DNA from: Shinella granuli
Lineage (GTDB): Bacteria > Pseudomonadota > Alphaproteobacteria > Rhizobiales > Rhizobiaceae
Assembly (NCBI RefSeq): GCF_004341885.1
Contig: NZ_SLVX01000001.1
Coordinates: 434,001-498,000 of the forward strand
DNA: 64,000 nucleotides
Reading direction: 5' to 3'
Shown: one piece after another, positions 52,155 to 60,933 of the stretch
Layout of the letters: each line of letters opens with the position of its first letter
Numbering within the stretch: the stretch's first letter is position 1
Notes under the pieces: generated by a model
What the model was told of the DNA's origin: nothing
Databases searched by the model: none
What the model saw: only the letters and a program-made list of their open reading frames with translations
Position numbers and translations under genes: made by a program

Positions 52155-52784
52155 ATGCACATCCATGACCACGACGACGACCATCATCACGACAACCATT
52201 TCTCGCCAATGGAAGCGCGCGTGCGCGCGCTCGAAACCATCCTGACGGAGAAGGGCCTGATCGATCCGAAGGCCATCGACGTCATCGTGGAGACCTACGA
52301 GACGAAGATCGGCCCGCGCAACGGCGCGCGCGTCGTCGCCAAGGCCTGGGCGGAGCCGGATTTCGCCGCCTGGCTGAAACAGGATGCGACGGCGGCGATC
52401 GCCAGCCTCGGTTATACCGGCCGGCAGGGCGAGCATATGCGGGCGGTGTTCAACGACGGCGAGACGCACAACCTCGTCGTCTGCACGCTCTGCTCCTGTT
52501 ATCCCTGGTCCGTGCTCGGCCTGCCGCCCGTCTGGTACAAGGCGCCGGCCTATCGCGCGCGCGCTGTGATGGACCCGCGCGGCGTGCTGGAGGAATTCGG
52601 CGTCACGCTGCCGGCCGACCGGAAGATCCGCGTGTGGGATTCGACGGCGGAGCTGCGCTATCTTGTCGTGCCGGAGCGGCCGGCGGGCAGCGAGGGGCTC
52701 GACCAGGAAGCGCTTGCCGATCTCGTGACGCGCGATGCCATGATCGGCACCGGGCTGGCGCTTTCCCCCGAGGCGCGGGCATGA
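52155..52784 (+). CDS. nthA: Nitrile hydratase alpha subunit (cobalt type)
   Basis: A 209-residue subunit. The metal site [10 protein letters not shown] has C110, C113, S114 and C115; threonine after the first cysteine is the cobalt-type mark. The N-terminus is a His/Asp-rich stretch ([16 protein letters not shown]) that may bind cobalt. The enzyme hydrates nitriles to amides. It overlaps the beta subunit gene by 4 bp (ATGA), and the third gene is an accessory protein. The LysE gene is 35 bp upstream. Confidence 0.95.
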   Translation: MHIHDHDDDHHHDNHFSPMEARVRALETILTEKGLIDPKAIDVIVETYETKIGPRNGARVVAKAWAEPDFAAWLKQDATAAIASLGYTGRQGEHMRAVFNDGETHNLVVCTLCSCYPWSVLGLPPVWYKAPAYRARAVMDPRGVLEEFGVTLPADRKIRVWDSTAELRYLVVPERPAGSEGLDQEALADLVTRDAMIGTGLALSPEARA

Positions 52785-53440
52785 ACGGGCCGCACGATCT
52801 CGGCGGCCTGCACGGCTTCGGCCCCGTCGCGCCGGAGGCTGACGAGCCGTATTTCCATGCCGAGTGGGAAAAGCGGGCGCTCGGCGTGACGCTCTCCTGC
52901 GGCGCCTTCGGCGCCTGGACCATCGACGAAAGCCGCCATGCGCGGGAAAACATTCCGCCGGCCATCTATCTTGCCGCAAGCTATTACGAGATCTGGATCC
53001 GGGCGCTGGAAACGCTGCTTGCGCGCCACGGCTTCGTCAGCGGGGCGGAGCTCGCCGAGGGCCGGATGCTGGAGAAGGGTGCGACGCCGAAGCGCGTGCT
53101 GACGGCGGAGATGGTGCCGGCCGTCCTTGCGAGGGGCGGGCCGTGCGACCGGCCGCTCGACACGGCGCCACGGTTTGCCGCCGGCGCGCGCGTGCGCACC
53201 CGCAATGTCAATCCGGCGACGCATACCCGCCTGCCGCGCTATGCCCGCGGCAAGGTCGGCATGGTCGAGACCGTGCAGGGCTCCTTCGTCTTTCCGGACG
53301 ACAGCGCGCACGGCAAGGGCGAGAACCCGCAATGGGTCTATACCGTCGTCTTCGACGGCGGCGAGATCTGGGGCGAGGGGGCCGCGCCCGGCCTCACCGT
53401 CTCGATCGACGCCTGGGAGAGCTATCTTGAGCCGGTGTGA
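52781..53440 (+). CDS. nthB: Nitrile hydratase beta subunit
   Basis: A 219-residue subunit. [16 protein letters not shown] is the conserved N-terminus. The mid-part [29 protein letters not shown] and the C-terminal [22 protein letters not shown] with [15 protein letters not shown] are family marks that line the active site and fold against the alpha subunit. Start overlaps nthA by 4 bp, so synthesis of the two is coupled. The next gene begins inside its last 14 bp. Confidence 0.95.
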   Translation: MNGPHDLGGLHGFGPVAPEADEPYFHAEWEKRALGVTLSCGAFGAWTIDESRHARENIPPAIYLAASYYEIWIRALETLLARHGFVSGAELAEGRMLEKGATPKRVLTAEMVPAVLARGGPCDRPLDTAPRFAAGARVRTRNVNPATHTRLPRYARGKVGMVETVQGSFVFPDDSAHGKGENPQWVYTVVFDGGEIWGEGAAPGLTVSIDAWESYLEPV

Positions 53441-53834
53441 GACGCCCGCCGATTCGCCCGGCCTGCCGAAATCCCGGGAAGGCGACCCGGTCTTTGCCGA
53501 ACCCTGGCAGGCGCAGGCCTTCGCGATGACGGTGCGCCTCCACGAACGGGGCGTCTTCACCTGGGGCGAGTGGGCCGAGGCCCTGTCGCGCGAGGTTCAC
53601 CGGCCCGCAAGGGCGGCCGATGGTGCCGATTATTTCGACTGCTGGGTTGCCGCGCTGTCCTCGCTGCTGGCCGAAAGGGGCGTTGCGAGCGAGGCGGAGC
53701 AGGCCGCGCTGTCCGATCGCTGGGCCCGCGCCGCCGAGGCGACGCCGCACGGAAAGCCCATCCTCCTTGAAAACGCAGCCGACCAGGACCAGTCGCCCTT
53801 CAGCCCATGCCGGTCTGGGCTGGATGTCGATTGA
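53427..53834 (+). CDS. Nitrile hydratase accessory (activator) protein
   Basis: A 135-residue protein similar to the N-terminal part of the beta subunit (FAEPWQAQAFAMTVRLHERGVFTWGEWAEALSREV, YFDCWVAALSSLLAERG). Such proteins help put cobalt into the alpha subunit by subunit exchange. The TTG at 53427 is chosen as start: it is 7 bp after GGGAG and lies 14 bp inside nthB, and there is no ATG nearby. Its stop is 2 bp from the convergent AbrB-family gene. Confidence 0.88.
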   Translation: MSRCETPADSPGLPKSREGDPVFAEPWQAQAFAMTVRLHERGVFTWGEWAEALSREVHRPARAADGADYFDCWVAALSSLLAERGVASEAEQAALSDRWARAAEATPHGKPILLENAADQDQSPFSPCRSGLDVD

Positions 53835-53836
53835 TC

Positions 53837-54925
53837 CTAAGCCCGGTCGGCGACGAAGCGGGCGAGCCACGGGCCGAACAGGGTCACGAGGATGAGGCGG
53901 GCCGTCTGCAGCGTCATGACGAAAGCGATGTCGACCTTGCTGGAGGCAGCGATGACGGCGATGGAATCGAGGCCGCCGGGGCTGGTCGAGAGATAGGCCG
54001 TCAGCGGGTCGATGCCGAGGACGAGGATCAGCAGGCCGGCAAGCAGGCCGGAAAAGCTGATCAGCGCAAGGATGGAGAGCACCGTCGGCAGGAGCGCCCG
54101 GCGCGCATGCAGGAGGATGGCGCGGGTGAAGCCGAGGCCGATGTTCCAGCCGAGCAGCGTGAAGGCGATGACGAGCAGCCATTGCGGCAGTTCGATGCTG
54201 ATCGTGCCGGAGGCGTTGAGCACGGCGGCGAGCGCGAAGGGCACCAGGAAGGCGCCGGCCGGGATGCGCAGCTTCTGGCCGGCGAGGCCGCAGACGATGC
54301 CGACCGCCAGCATCAGGACGAGCGGCGGCAGCGGCACCGGCTCGAACCAGGCATACGGCGGCACGGCCGCGCCGTCGTGCCCGCCGAAATGGGCGACGAG
54401 CGTGGCGAGGCTGGCGACGAAGACGACGCGCAGATACTGCATGAAGGCGACGAGCCGGGCATCGGCGCCATAGGCTTCCGCCATCATCATCATGGTCGAG
54501 GCGGCGCCGGCGGAAGAGCCCCAGATCGCCGTCGTGCCGGGCAGGATGCCGGTGCGCGTGATCAGCCAGCCGCACAGCGTGCTGACGCTGATGACGGAGA
54601 CCACGACGAACAGCATCAGCGGCCAGTTGCGCTGGAAGGTCCCGAGGAAATCCTCGGAGACCGTGGTGGCGATCATCAGCGCCAGCACGACCTGGACGAT
54701 GAAGAAGAAGATGCGCGGCAGGCGGATCGTTCCGCCGCCCAGCGCCACGACGATGCCGGCCAGCATCGGTCCCATCAGCAGGGCGGCGGGAAAGCCCCCG
54801 AGTTCAAGTGGCACCGTGATGACGATCGAGAGCGCGCCGACCGTGGCCCATTGCAGGACGGCGGACAGCTTGCCGATCCCCGTCGGCACGGCGGTGTTCT
54901 TTGTGGAAGGGGAGGCGCGGGACAA
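53837..54925 (-). CDS. AbrB-family integral membrane protein
   Basis: A 362-residue membrane protein with about 10 segments, made of two similar halves, each with a GxxAxxxMGPMLAG or GWNIGLGFTR type pattern. It carries the TAIWGSSAGAASTMMMMAEAYGADARLVAFMQYLR segment of the AbrB duplication family (formerly called ammonia monooxygenase-like). Function is unproven; transport or regulation has been suggested. The TTG start at 54925 has GGAG 6 bp upstream and there is no better ATG. The gene is convergent with the nitrile hydratase operon. Confidence 0.85.
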   Translation of the reverse strand: MSRASPSTKNTAVPTGIGKLSAVLQWATVGALSIVITVPLELGGFPAALLMGPMLAGIVVALGGGTIRLPRIFFFIVQVVLALMIATTVSEDFLGTFQRNWPLMLFVVVSVISVSTLCGWLITRTGILPGTTAIWGSSAGAASTMMMMAEAYGADARLVAFMQYLRVVFVASLATLVAHFGGHDGAAVPPYAWFEPVPLPPLVLMLAVGIVCGLAGQKLRIPAGAFLVPFALAAVLNASGTISIELPQWLLVIAFTLLGWNIGLGFTRAILLHARRALLPTVLSILALISFSGLLAGLLILVLGIDPLTAYLSTSPGGLDSIAVIAASSKVDIAFVMTLQTARLILVTLFGPWLARFVADRA

Positions 54926-55072
54926 GGATCGCTCCGGAAAACTGGGCCCTCAATAGCGCGGCAGCGCACCGGCGAACAGGGGAAAATCGCCCGGGGGCCG
55001 ATTCCGTCCGTCGAACCGTGAAAGGGGCACGTTTCTCTTGCTTCACGGCGCCGAATCCTGCCAAGTCCGGTC

Positions 55073-56200
55073 ATGGAATTTGCACCCCAACAGGATGACG
55101 CGCTGAAGGCCGTCGCGCGGTGGCTGAAGGACGGGCGCGAGCCTTTGTTCCGCCTGTTCGGTTATGCCGGCACGGGCAAGACGACGCTGGCGCGCCATTT
55201 TGCGGAAAATGTCGACGGCGAGGTGCTGTTCGCCGCCTTCACCGGCAAGGCGGCCCAGGTGCTGCGCTCCAAGGGCGCGACCAATGCCAAGACGATCCAT
55301 TCGCTGATCTATCGCCCGCGCGGCGAGGAAGAGGTGTCGGACGAGGAGACGGGCAAGACCTCGATCTCGCCGATGTTCTCCATCAACCGCCAGAGCCCGG
55401 TGGCCAAGGCCGCCCTCGTCGTCGTCGACGAGTGCTCGATGGTCGACGAGGCGCTCGGCAAGGACCTGATGAGCTTCGGCACGCCGATCCTCGTGCTCGG
55501 CGATCCCGGCCAGCTTCCGCCGGTTTCCGGTGGCGGCTACTTCACCAACCAGGAGCCGGATTACCTTTTGACGGACATCCACCGGCAGGCGCGCGACAAT
55601 CCCATCATCCAGCTCGCCATGCAGGTGCGCGAAGGCAGTGACATCGCCTATGGCGACTATGGCGCCGCGCGCGTCATCGGTCGCAACGAGGTGGACCAGA
55701 CGCTCGTGCTCGATGCCGACCAGGTGCTCGTCGGCACGAACCGGACGCGGCGGCGCTACAACCAGCGCCTGCGCGAGCTGAAGGGGTTCACCACCGACTA
55801 TCCGCAATCCGGCGACAAGCTGGTGTGCCTGCGCAACGACCCGGCCAAGGGCCTGCTCAACGGCTCGCTCTGGCAGGTGATGAGCTCGTCGAAGGAGACG
55901 GTGAAGCCCGGCATCAACCTGATGATCCGGCCGGAGGACGACGACATGGATCGCGGCGCGGCCAAGATCAAGCTCCTGAAGGCCGCCTTCGAGAATCTCG
56001 ACGAGGAAATCCCCTGGTCGACGCGCAAGCGCTATGACGAGTTCGATTTCGGCTATGCGCTGACCGTGCACAAGGCGCAGGGCTCGCAGTGGAACAATGT
56101 CGTGCTGTTCGATGAAAGTTATGCTTTCCGCGACACGCGCGAACGCTGGCTCTACACCGCCATTACGCGCGCCGCGGAAACGCTCACCGTCGTGCGATAG
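55073..56200 (+). CDS. RecD-like AAA ATPase/helicase
   Basis: A 375-residue superfamily 1B helicase-like protein. P-loop GYAGTGKTTLARHFA is at about 24-38, Walker B VVVDECSMVD, motif III GDPGQLPPVSGGGYF, and a C-terminal UvrD_C_2 region, FGYALTVHKAQGSQWNNVVLFDES, ending in YTAITRAAETLTVV. It lacks the N-terminal domains of RecD2, so it is a short RecD-like form often found in alphaproteobacteria. It probably unwinds DNA 5'-3'. It is a single gene, divergent from the AbrB gene. Confidence 0.9.
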   Translation: MEFAPQQDDALKAVARWLKDGREPLFRLFGYAGTGKTTLARHFAENVDGEVLFAAFTGKAAQVLRSKGATNAKTIHSLIYRPRGEEEVSDEETGKTSISPMFSINRQSPVAKAALVVVDECSMVDEALGKDLMSFGTPILVLGDPGQLPPVSGGGYFTNQEPDYLLTDIHRQARDNPIIQLAMQVREGSDIAYGDYGAARVIGRNEVDQTLVLDADQVLVGTNRTRRRYNQRLRELKGFTTDYPQSGDKLVCLRNDPAKGLLNGSLWQVMSSSKETVKPGINLMIRPEDDDMDRGAAKIKLLKAAFENLDEEIPWSTRKRYDEFDFGYALTVHKAQGSQWNNVVLFDESYAFRDTRERWLYTAITRAAETLTVVR

Positions 56201-56279
56201 TTGAGACCCGCACGGCGGACCGCTCCTCAGGAAGCGGATGGAAGGGGCCGGTCGTCATGTCCGGCCCGTCTCATCGGTC

Positions 56280-56960
56280 TCAGTGACCGACGATGCCGAG
56301 CATGACCGCCTTGGCGACGGCCTGGAAACGGTTGTTGCTGTCGAATTTCGCGATGATGTTCTTTTCCATCACCTGCACTTCGCCGGGCTCGATCTCGAGC
56401 GCGCGGGCGATGCGGCTCGTCGGATAGCCTTCCGCCATCAGAGCGAGGCAGCGCAGTTCGGCCGGCGCCAGGTTGGCGCAGGGGGTGTTGTCGTTCGTCT
56501 CCGGCTCGTGGGCGGAGCTGAAATCGAGCAATTCGTTGATCTGCTGCATCTGCCGGCGGATCGTCGATTGCTGCGCCACCAGTTCGCGCTTGCGGGCGAT
56601 CATGGCGTTGCGGAAGACGCCGTCGGCTTCCTCCTGGCTTTCGGCGGACGAAAGGCGCTCCAGCAATTCCTGGATCACCGCGACGGGCATGCCCGTCTCG
56701 CGGCAGGTGTTGACCACCGCCATCTGCTGGATTTCATCCGGGCCGTAGACCCGCATGGGGCCGACGCGGGCCGCGGTCAGAAGGCCCTTCTCCTCGTAGA
56801 AATGCAGCGTGCGATGGGTCACGCCGAAGGCATTGGCCATGTCGGCGATGGCAAGGCGTCCTTCGGGCAGGTTCTCCGGCACGGGCGCGACCGGCAGGAA
56901 ACGGATGGATTTGCGCGTGCCCGAACGGCTGTCGGCCTTCTTCGACTCATTGGTCATCAT
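56280..56960 (-). CDS. MerR-LuxR fusion transcriptional regulator
   Basis: A 226-residue regulator with two DNA-binding modules. An N-terminal MerR domain (LAIADMANAFGVTHRTLHFYEEKGLLTAARVGPMRVYG, about 35-75) is followed by a coiled region (ELVAQQSTIRRQMQQINELLDF), and then a LuxR/GerE-type helix-turn-helix at the C-terminus (LAPAELRCLALMAEGYPTSRIARALEIEPGEVQVMEKNIIAKF, about 165-208). This combination is uncommon. No metal-binding cysteines of classical MerR are seen. ATG 56960 and 56957 or a TTG at 56975 are all possible starts. Confidence 0.88.
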   Translation of the reverse strand: MMTNESKKADSRSGTRKSIRFLPVAPVPENLPEGRLAIADMANAFGVTHRTLHFYEEKGLLTAARVGPMRVYGPDEIQQMAVVNTCRETGMPVAVIQELLERLSSAESQEEADGVFRNAMIARKRELVAQQSTIRRQMQQINELLDFSSAHEPETNDNTPCANLAPAELRCLALMAEGYPTSRIARALEIEPGEVQVMEKNIIAKFDSNNRFQAVAKAVMLGIVGH

Positions 56961-57281
56961 GAAAGCAGCCCGCAAACAAGTAGATTGGTCATGTGCTTAA
57001 CCCCCGGTCGCCGGCCCGTGGCCAGCCTCATTGCGAAGGCTGGATGACAAGCCGGCGGACAATGCCCCTGTTTCGCCGGCTGTGCATGCCGGTAAAACTG
57101 TATACGATCGTGCAGGGATTCCAGATCCATTTCGCGCTTTAATTGTGCGGGATCGTGAATCCGAGCGGCACACATTACCAATCCGCCCTGCATTCTAAAA
57201 TAAACCCAAGGGGGGGATGTGCCTATCGTTATATCTAGGGATGTATTTTCTGGCGTTGCCTGCGGGCTGGAGAAAGGGCGT
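56961..57281. other. Intergenic spacer without a recognised gene
   Basis: 321 bp between the MerR-LuxR gene and the end of the CadC-like gene, both on the minus strand. It is less GC-rich than the genes. I see no terminator hairpin and no coding frame with a ribosome site. It probably holds the promoter of the MerR-LuxR gene. Confidence 0.6.
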
Positions 57282-58379
57282 TCAACGCGTCAGCGTGATG
57301 TCGGGGCCTTCTTCCGGCGAGACGTCGGCAAGCGCCGCGGGCAGATGGCTGCAGGCTGCCGGCTCGCCGGCAAGGGGTGTTCCGCGCGGCGGATCCTGCT
57401 CCCCTTGTGCGAGACATTCCATGAGGTTGCTGGCCACACCCGTGCGCATGGCATGGCGATACAGCGGGCCGGTGGCGGTGAGGGCACGGGCGGTGAAGGT
57501 GACCGCCTCATAGGCGATGCCGCCTTCGCCGCGCAGCTGCTCGCGTGAAAAATGGCGGGTGAAGACCGTGGTGCCGGATGGTTGGTGGACCAGCCGGGCA
57601 TAGATGCCTTGTCCGTTCGGCTGGCTCTCGATGCGGATGGCATAGGAAAGCGCGTGCGGTTCCGCTGCATCGCGCGAATCGACGAGATGCACGGTCCTGT
57701 GGTAGCCGGCGGATCCGGCGATGGCGCGGGCCAGCGCATTGCATTCGCCGCCCGATGGCCAGCATTGCATGATGTGGAGGCTCGGCAGCGCCTGGACGCG
57801 CCCCGCGAGCTTGTTCTGCACCGACAGCACGAGCTGGGCCTTGGCGATCGCCGTGCTGGAGGCATCCGGATAGATCGAAGGGGCCAGGAAGAAGAGCGGC
57901 AGCAGCGAGAAGAGAGCGAGCGGCGAGGAGACCGGCGCGGGAAGCCAGGAGCGGCGCACTGCCGGCTTCTGCCGGAGCGGCCGCACGGTGGAAGGCGGTG
58001 TGTGCGGGGCTTTGCCCGCGGTCTCCGGCTCGTCCTCGGCGGCGCTGTATTCCGGCACGTAGCTGCCGAGCGGCACGCGGATGCGCAGGCGGTCTGTCGC
58101 GCCCTCCGTCTCGTAATACTGCTCCAGCAATTTCCGGAGCTTGCCGGCCTGGACGCGCACGAGCGGATCGTTGCCGGCATCGAAGCCCGGCGGGCGGCCG
58201 AAGACGTCGATGCCGATGGTGTAGCCCTTCAACTGGGCGGCTTTGCCGGAAAGCTCGTTTTCGACGATATAGGAGAGGAACGAGCGCAACCGCTCGGACC
58301 GGGCGAACGCTTCGCTTGCGATGATGGCATCGAGCGCGCGCCGCACACGTTCGCACGCCGGCCTGTCGGTCCTGCTCAT
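57282..58379 (-). CDS. Membrane-bound winged-helix protein with CadC/ToxR-like layout
   Basis: A 365-residue protein. The ATG at 58379 is chosen because the upstream frame is non-conserved in character. Residues 20-110 have a winged-helix-like region (RLRSFLSYIVENELSGKAAQLKGYTIGIDVFGRPPGFDAGNDPLVRVQAGKLRKLLEQYY, then RIRVPLGSYVPEY), seen in many proteins with fused cyclase or TPR modules. A membrane segment follows at about 150-170, and the last 190 residues would be periplasmic. The architecture suggests a membrane-anchored transcription factor. Targets and signal are unknown. Confidence 0.75.
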   Translation of the reverse strand: MSRTDRPACERVRRALDAIIASEAFARSERLRSFLSYIVENELSGKAAQLKGYTIGIDVFGRPPGFDAGNDPLVRVQAGKLRKLLEQYYETEGATDRLRIRVPLGSYVPEYSAAEDEPETAGKAPHTPPSTVRPLRQKPAVRRSWLPAPVSSPLALFSLLPLFFLAPSIYPDASSTAIAKAQLVLSVQNKLAGRVQALPSLHIMQCWPSGGECNALARAIAGSAGYHRTVHLVDSRDAAEPHALSYAIRIESQPNGQGIYARLVHQPSGTTVFTRHFSREQLRGEGGIAYEAVTFTARALTATGPLYRHAMRTGVASNLMECLAQGEQDPPRGTPLAGEPAACSHLPAALADVSPEEGPDITLTR

Positions 58380-58626
58380 GGTGCCACCACAGAGGAGACC
58401 ATCGCTGCTGCCCGATTCCTTTCCCGTTCCCCACGACGGGACGCCGGCGCGGCATCCCCCAAAATCACGGGGGATTCTACCGGTGATTCTTGCGCAACGG
58501 CAAGAGGGCATGCACAGGCTCCCGCCACAAAGCCGCAGGGCGGCGGCAAGGCGGGCCTTCGAGGCGATTGCCCTTGTGGAAACAACAGGCTAGAGCTTGT
58601 GGCCTGCAAGAGGAGTGTGCGTCGCC

Positions 58627-59379
58627 ATGCCTGCGAAACTGTCGGTCAATCTCAATGCCATTGCCATGCTGCGCAACCGGCGGGATCTGCCCTGGCCGAG
58701 CGTCACCGGCCTTGGCCGGATCGCCCTTCAGGCGGGTGCGAGCGGCCTCACCGTGCACCCAAGGCCCGACCAGCGCCATATACGCTTCTCCGATCTCGCG
58801 CCGATCCGCAGCCTCATCGACACCGAGTTCTCGGGCACGGAATTCAACATGGAAGGTTTTCCGGAAGAGGGGTTCATGCGGCTCGTCGAGGAGCATCGTC
58901 CCGAGCAGGTGACGCTCGTGCCCGACGATCCCTCCCAGGCGACCTCCGACCATGGCTGGGACTTCCGTGCGAACCACAATCTCCTCGGCAACATCGTCGG
59001 CCGGCTGAAGGCGCTCGGCCTGCGCGTCTCGGTCTTTGCCGATGGCGAGCCGGACCGCGAGGCGCTGACCATCGCGAAGGAGGTTGGCGCGGACCGGATC
59101 GAGCTTTACACCGGCCCCTATGGCGGCTGCTACGACGATCCGGCCGAGGCGGCGCGGCTCGTCGAGCGGCTTGGAGAGACCGCGGATATCGCCTTCGGGC
59201 TCGGCCTTGACGTCAATGCCGGCCATGACCTGACGGTCGCCAACCTGCCGGCGCTCGTCGCGCGCATCCCGCGCCTTGCCGAAGTGTCGATCGGCCATGG
59301 CCTGACCGCCGATGCGCTGGAATACGGCATGGCGGAAACCGTGCGGCGCTTCTGCCGCGCCTGCGGCCAGGACGTCTGA
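58627..59379 (+). CDS. pdxJ: Pyridoxine 5'-phosphate synthase
   Basis: A 250-residue (alpha/beta)8 enzyme of vitamin B6 synthesis. It joins 1-deoxyxylulose 5-phosphate with 3-amino-2-oxopropyl phosphate. The family marks are [71 protein letters not shown], and [21 protein letters not shown] is 11 bp upstream. It stands alone; the spacer from the CadC-like gene has an inverted repeat (ATCCCCC/GGGGGAT, 58454-58475). Confidence 0.95.
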   Translation: MPAKLSVNLNAIAMLRNRRDLPWPSVTGLGRIALQAGASGLTVHPRPDQRHIRFSDLAPIRSLIDTEFSGTEFNMEGFPEEGFMRLVEEHRPEQVTLVPDDPSQATSDHGWDFRANHNLLGNIVGRLKALGLRVSVFADGEPDREALTIAKEVGADRIELYTGPYGGCYDDPAEAARLVERLGETADIAFGLGLDVNAGHDLTVANLPALVARIPRLAEVSIGHGLTADALEYGMAETVRRFCRACGQDV

Positions 59380-59423
59380 CAAGTCCGTGCGGCGCCCGGT
59401 CGAGCGCCGCACCTTGAATAGCA

Positions 59424-60311
59424 TCAACCGAGAAACGCGGCCTTGTTCGCGGCGACGAAGTCCACAAGGGATGTCGGTGCGCGGCCGGAAAGCGCCTCGG
59501 CGTCTTCCGTCACCATCGCGATCTTGCCTTCGCGCGTGTTGGCGTCGAAGGAGACGATGGTCGGCACGAAGCCTTCCGGCAGGCCGGCGGCCTTCAGCCC
59601 CTCGGCAAGCTGGGCATCCGTGACATGCACGACGGCGAGCGGCTTGCCCGTCGCCGCGGAGACGATGGCGGCGATCTCCTCGGCCGTATGCGTCTTCGTG
59701 CCGGTCAGGGTGTAGGTGCGGCTCTCGTTTCCGGCCTTCAGCACGGCGCCGACAAGGGCGGCCGCGGTGTCGGCGCGGGTGATGTGGGCAATCCGGCCCG
59801 CGCCGGTCGAGGTGTACCAGGAGCCCGTCTGCAGCGCATGCGGCAGCGACATGAAGAGGTTTTCCGCATACCAGCCGTCGCGCAGGATCGTGTAGGGGAT
59901 GCCGGTCGCCTTGATGGCCTCCTCGCTGCCGAGATGGTCGGGGGCGAAGGTGACGAGCGAATCGTCCGGCTGCGGCATCGACGTGTAGAGGATGTGCTTT
60001 GCGCCCGCCTTGGCGGCGGCGGCGATGGCGGCCTTGTGCTGGGCGAGGCGCTTGCCGGGCGTGTCGAGCGCGTCGGTGGAGATGATCAGCACCTTGCCGG
60101 CGCCGGCGAAGGCCGCGTCGAGCGAGGCGGGATCGTCGAAGTCGGCGGCGCGCACGGTGACGCCCTTGTCGGCATAGGCGGCGAGCTTGGAGACGTCGCG
60201 GGTCGTGGCGATGATATCGGCGGGCGCGAGCTTGCCGGAGGCGAGGAGCGCGTCGATGACGAGGCGGCCGAGCTGGCCGGAGGCGCCGGTAACGAGAACT
60301 GTGTCGGTCAT
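59424..60311 (-). CDS. NmrA/QorB-like NAD(P)-dependent oxidoreductase
   Basis: A 295-residue short-chain-type protein. The dinucleotide motif [20 protein letters not shown] is at residues 5-24; [10 protein letters not shown] and [13 protein letters not shown] follow, then [10 protein letters not shown]. It is closest to QorB (YtfG) quinone reductases. The substrate is probably a quinone or other electrophile. It is divergent from an HxlR-family regulator, the usual arrangement for qorB genes, and the 168 bp spacer has an inverted repeat. Confidence 0.9.
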   Translation of the reverse strand: MTDTVLVTGASGQLGRLVIDALLASGKLAPADIIATTRDVSKLAAYADKGVTVRAADFDDPASLDAAFAGAGKVLIISTDALDTPGKRLAQHKAAIAAAAKAGAKHILYTSMPQPDDSLVTFAPDHLGSEEAIKATGIPYTILRDGWYAENLFMSLPHALQTGSWYTSTGAGRIAHITRADTAAALVGAVLKAGNESRTYTLTGTKTHTAEEIAAIVSAATGKPLAVVHVTDAQLAEGLKAAGLPEGFVPTIVSFDANTREGKIAMVTEDAEALSGRAPTSLVDFVAANKAAFLG

Positions 60312-60386
60312 GTCTTTGCCTTTCTGGGCCCTTGCGGACCGTTCCTGCAGGCGTGGCGGGGAGGCGCCCTGGTCCTGCTGCGATTG

Positions 60387-60401
60387 GTCTCTAATCGAGA
60401 C
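60387..60401. promoter_or_regulatory. Inverted repeat GTCTC-N5-GAGAC between QorB-like and HxlR genes
   Basis: A 5 bp inverted repeat with a 5 bp spacer in the divergent promoter region. HxlR dimers bind short symmetric sites, so it is a plausible operator; the arms are short. Confidence 0.45.
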
Positions 60402-60479
60402 TTGCTCTTATCTGGTAATCTGCTAGGAGCTGTAAAGAAGGCAGTTTTTTCTGCGGTGGTTACCTGGAGGGAACCGGCC

Positions 60480-60887
60480 ATGAACAGGATCGTCGACCGT
60501 GCCGAGGGCGAGCGCGTCATTCTCATCGACGGCATTGCCATGTCGATGGACGATTGTCCGGTGCGCGACGTGCTGGACAGCGTCGGCGGCAAGTGGACGT
60601 CGCTGATGATCCTCGGCCTTGCCGACGGGCCGCGCCGCTTTTCGCAGTTGCGCCGCTTCATCCCCGACATATCGCAGCGCATGCTGACCCAGACGCTGCG
60701 CGACCTGCAGCGCGACGGCTATCTCACCCGCACCGTCTACCCCACCCAGCCGCCGAGCGTCGAATATTGCCTGACGCCGCTCGGCCATTCCTTCCTTGCG
60801 CTTCTGCGCTCCCTCGTGCAGTGGTCTTCCGAGAACCACGCCGCGATCCGGGCCGCCCGGCAGGTCTACGACGCGGCTCAGGACTGA
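60480..60887 (+). CDS. HxlR-family transcriptional regulator
   Basis: A 135-residue winged-helix protein. [78 protein letters not shown] is the full family pattern; the N-terminal Cys (in MDDCPVRD) is the redox-type cysteine of QorR/YodB-like sensors. It probably represses the divergent QorB-like gene and itself, and is relieved by electrophile attack on the Cys. GGAGG precedes the ATG by 9 bp. The flavin monooxygenase begins 46 bp later. Confidence 0.92.
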   Translation: MNRIVDRAEGERVILIDGIAMSMDDCPVRDVLDSVGGKWTSLMILGLADGPRRFSQLRRFIPDISQRMLTQTLRDLQRDGYLTRTVYPTQPPSVEYCLTPLGHSFLALLRSLVQWSSENHAAIRAARQVYDAAQD

Positions 60888-60933
60888 CGCTCCGGCCCTG
60901 GCGCTCCGGAGCCGCATGCAGGGAAGGCGGGCC

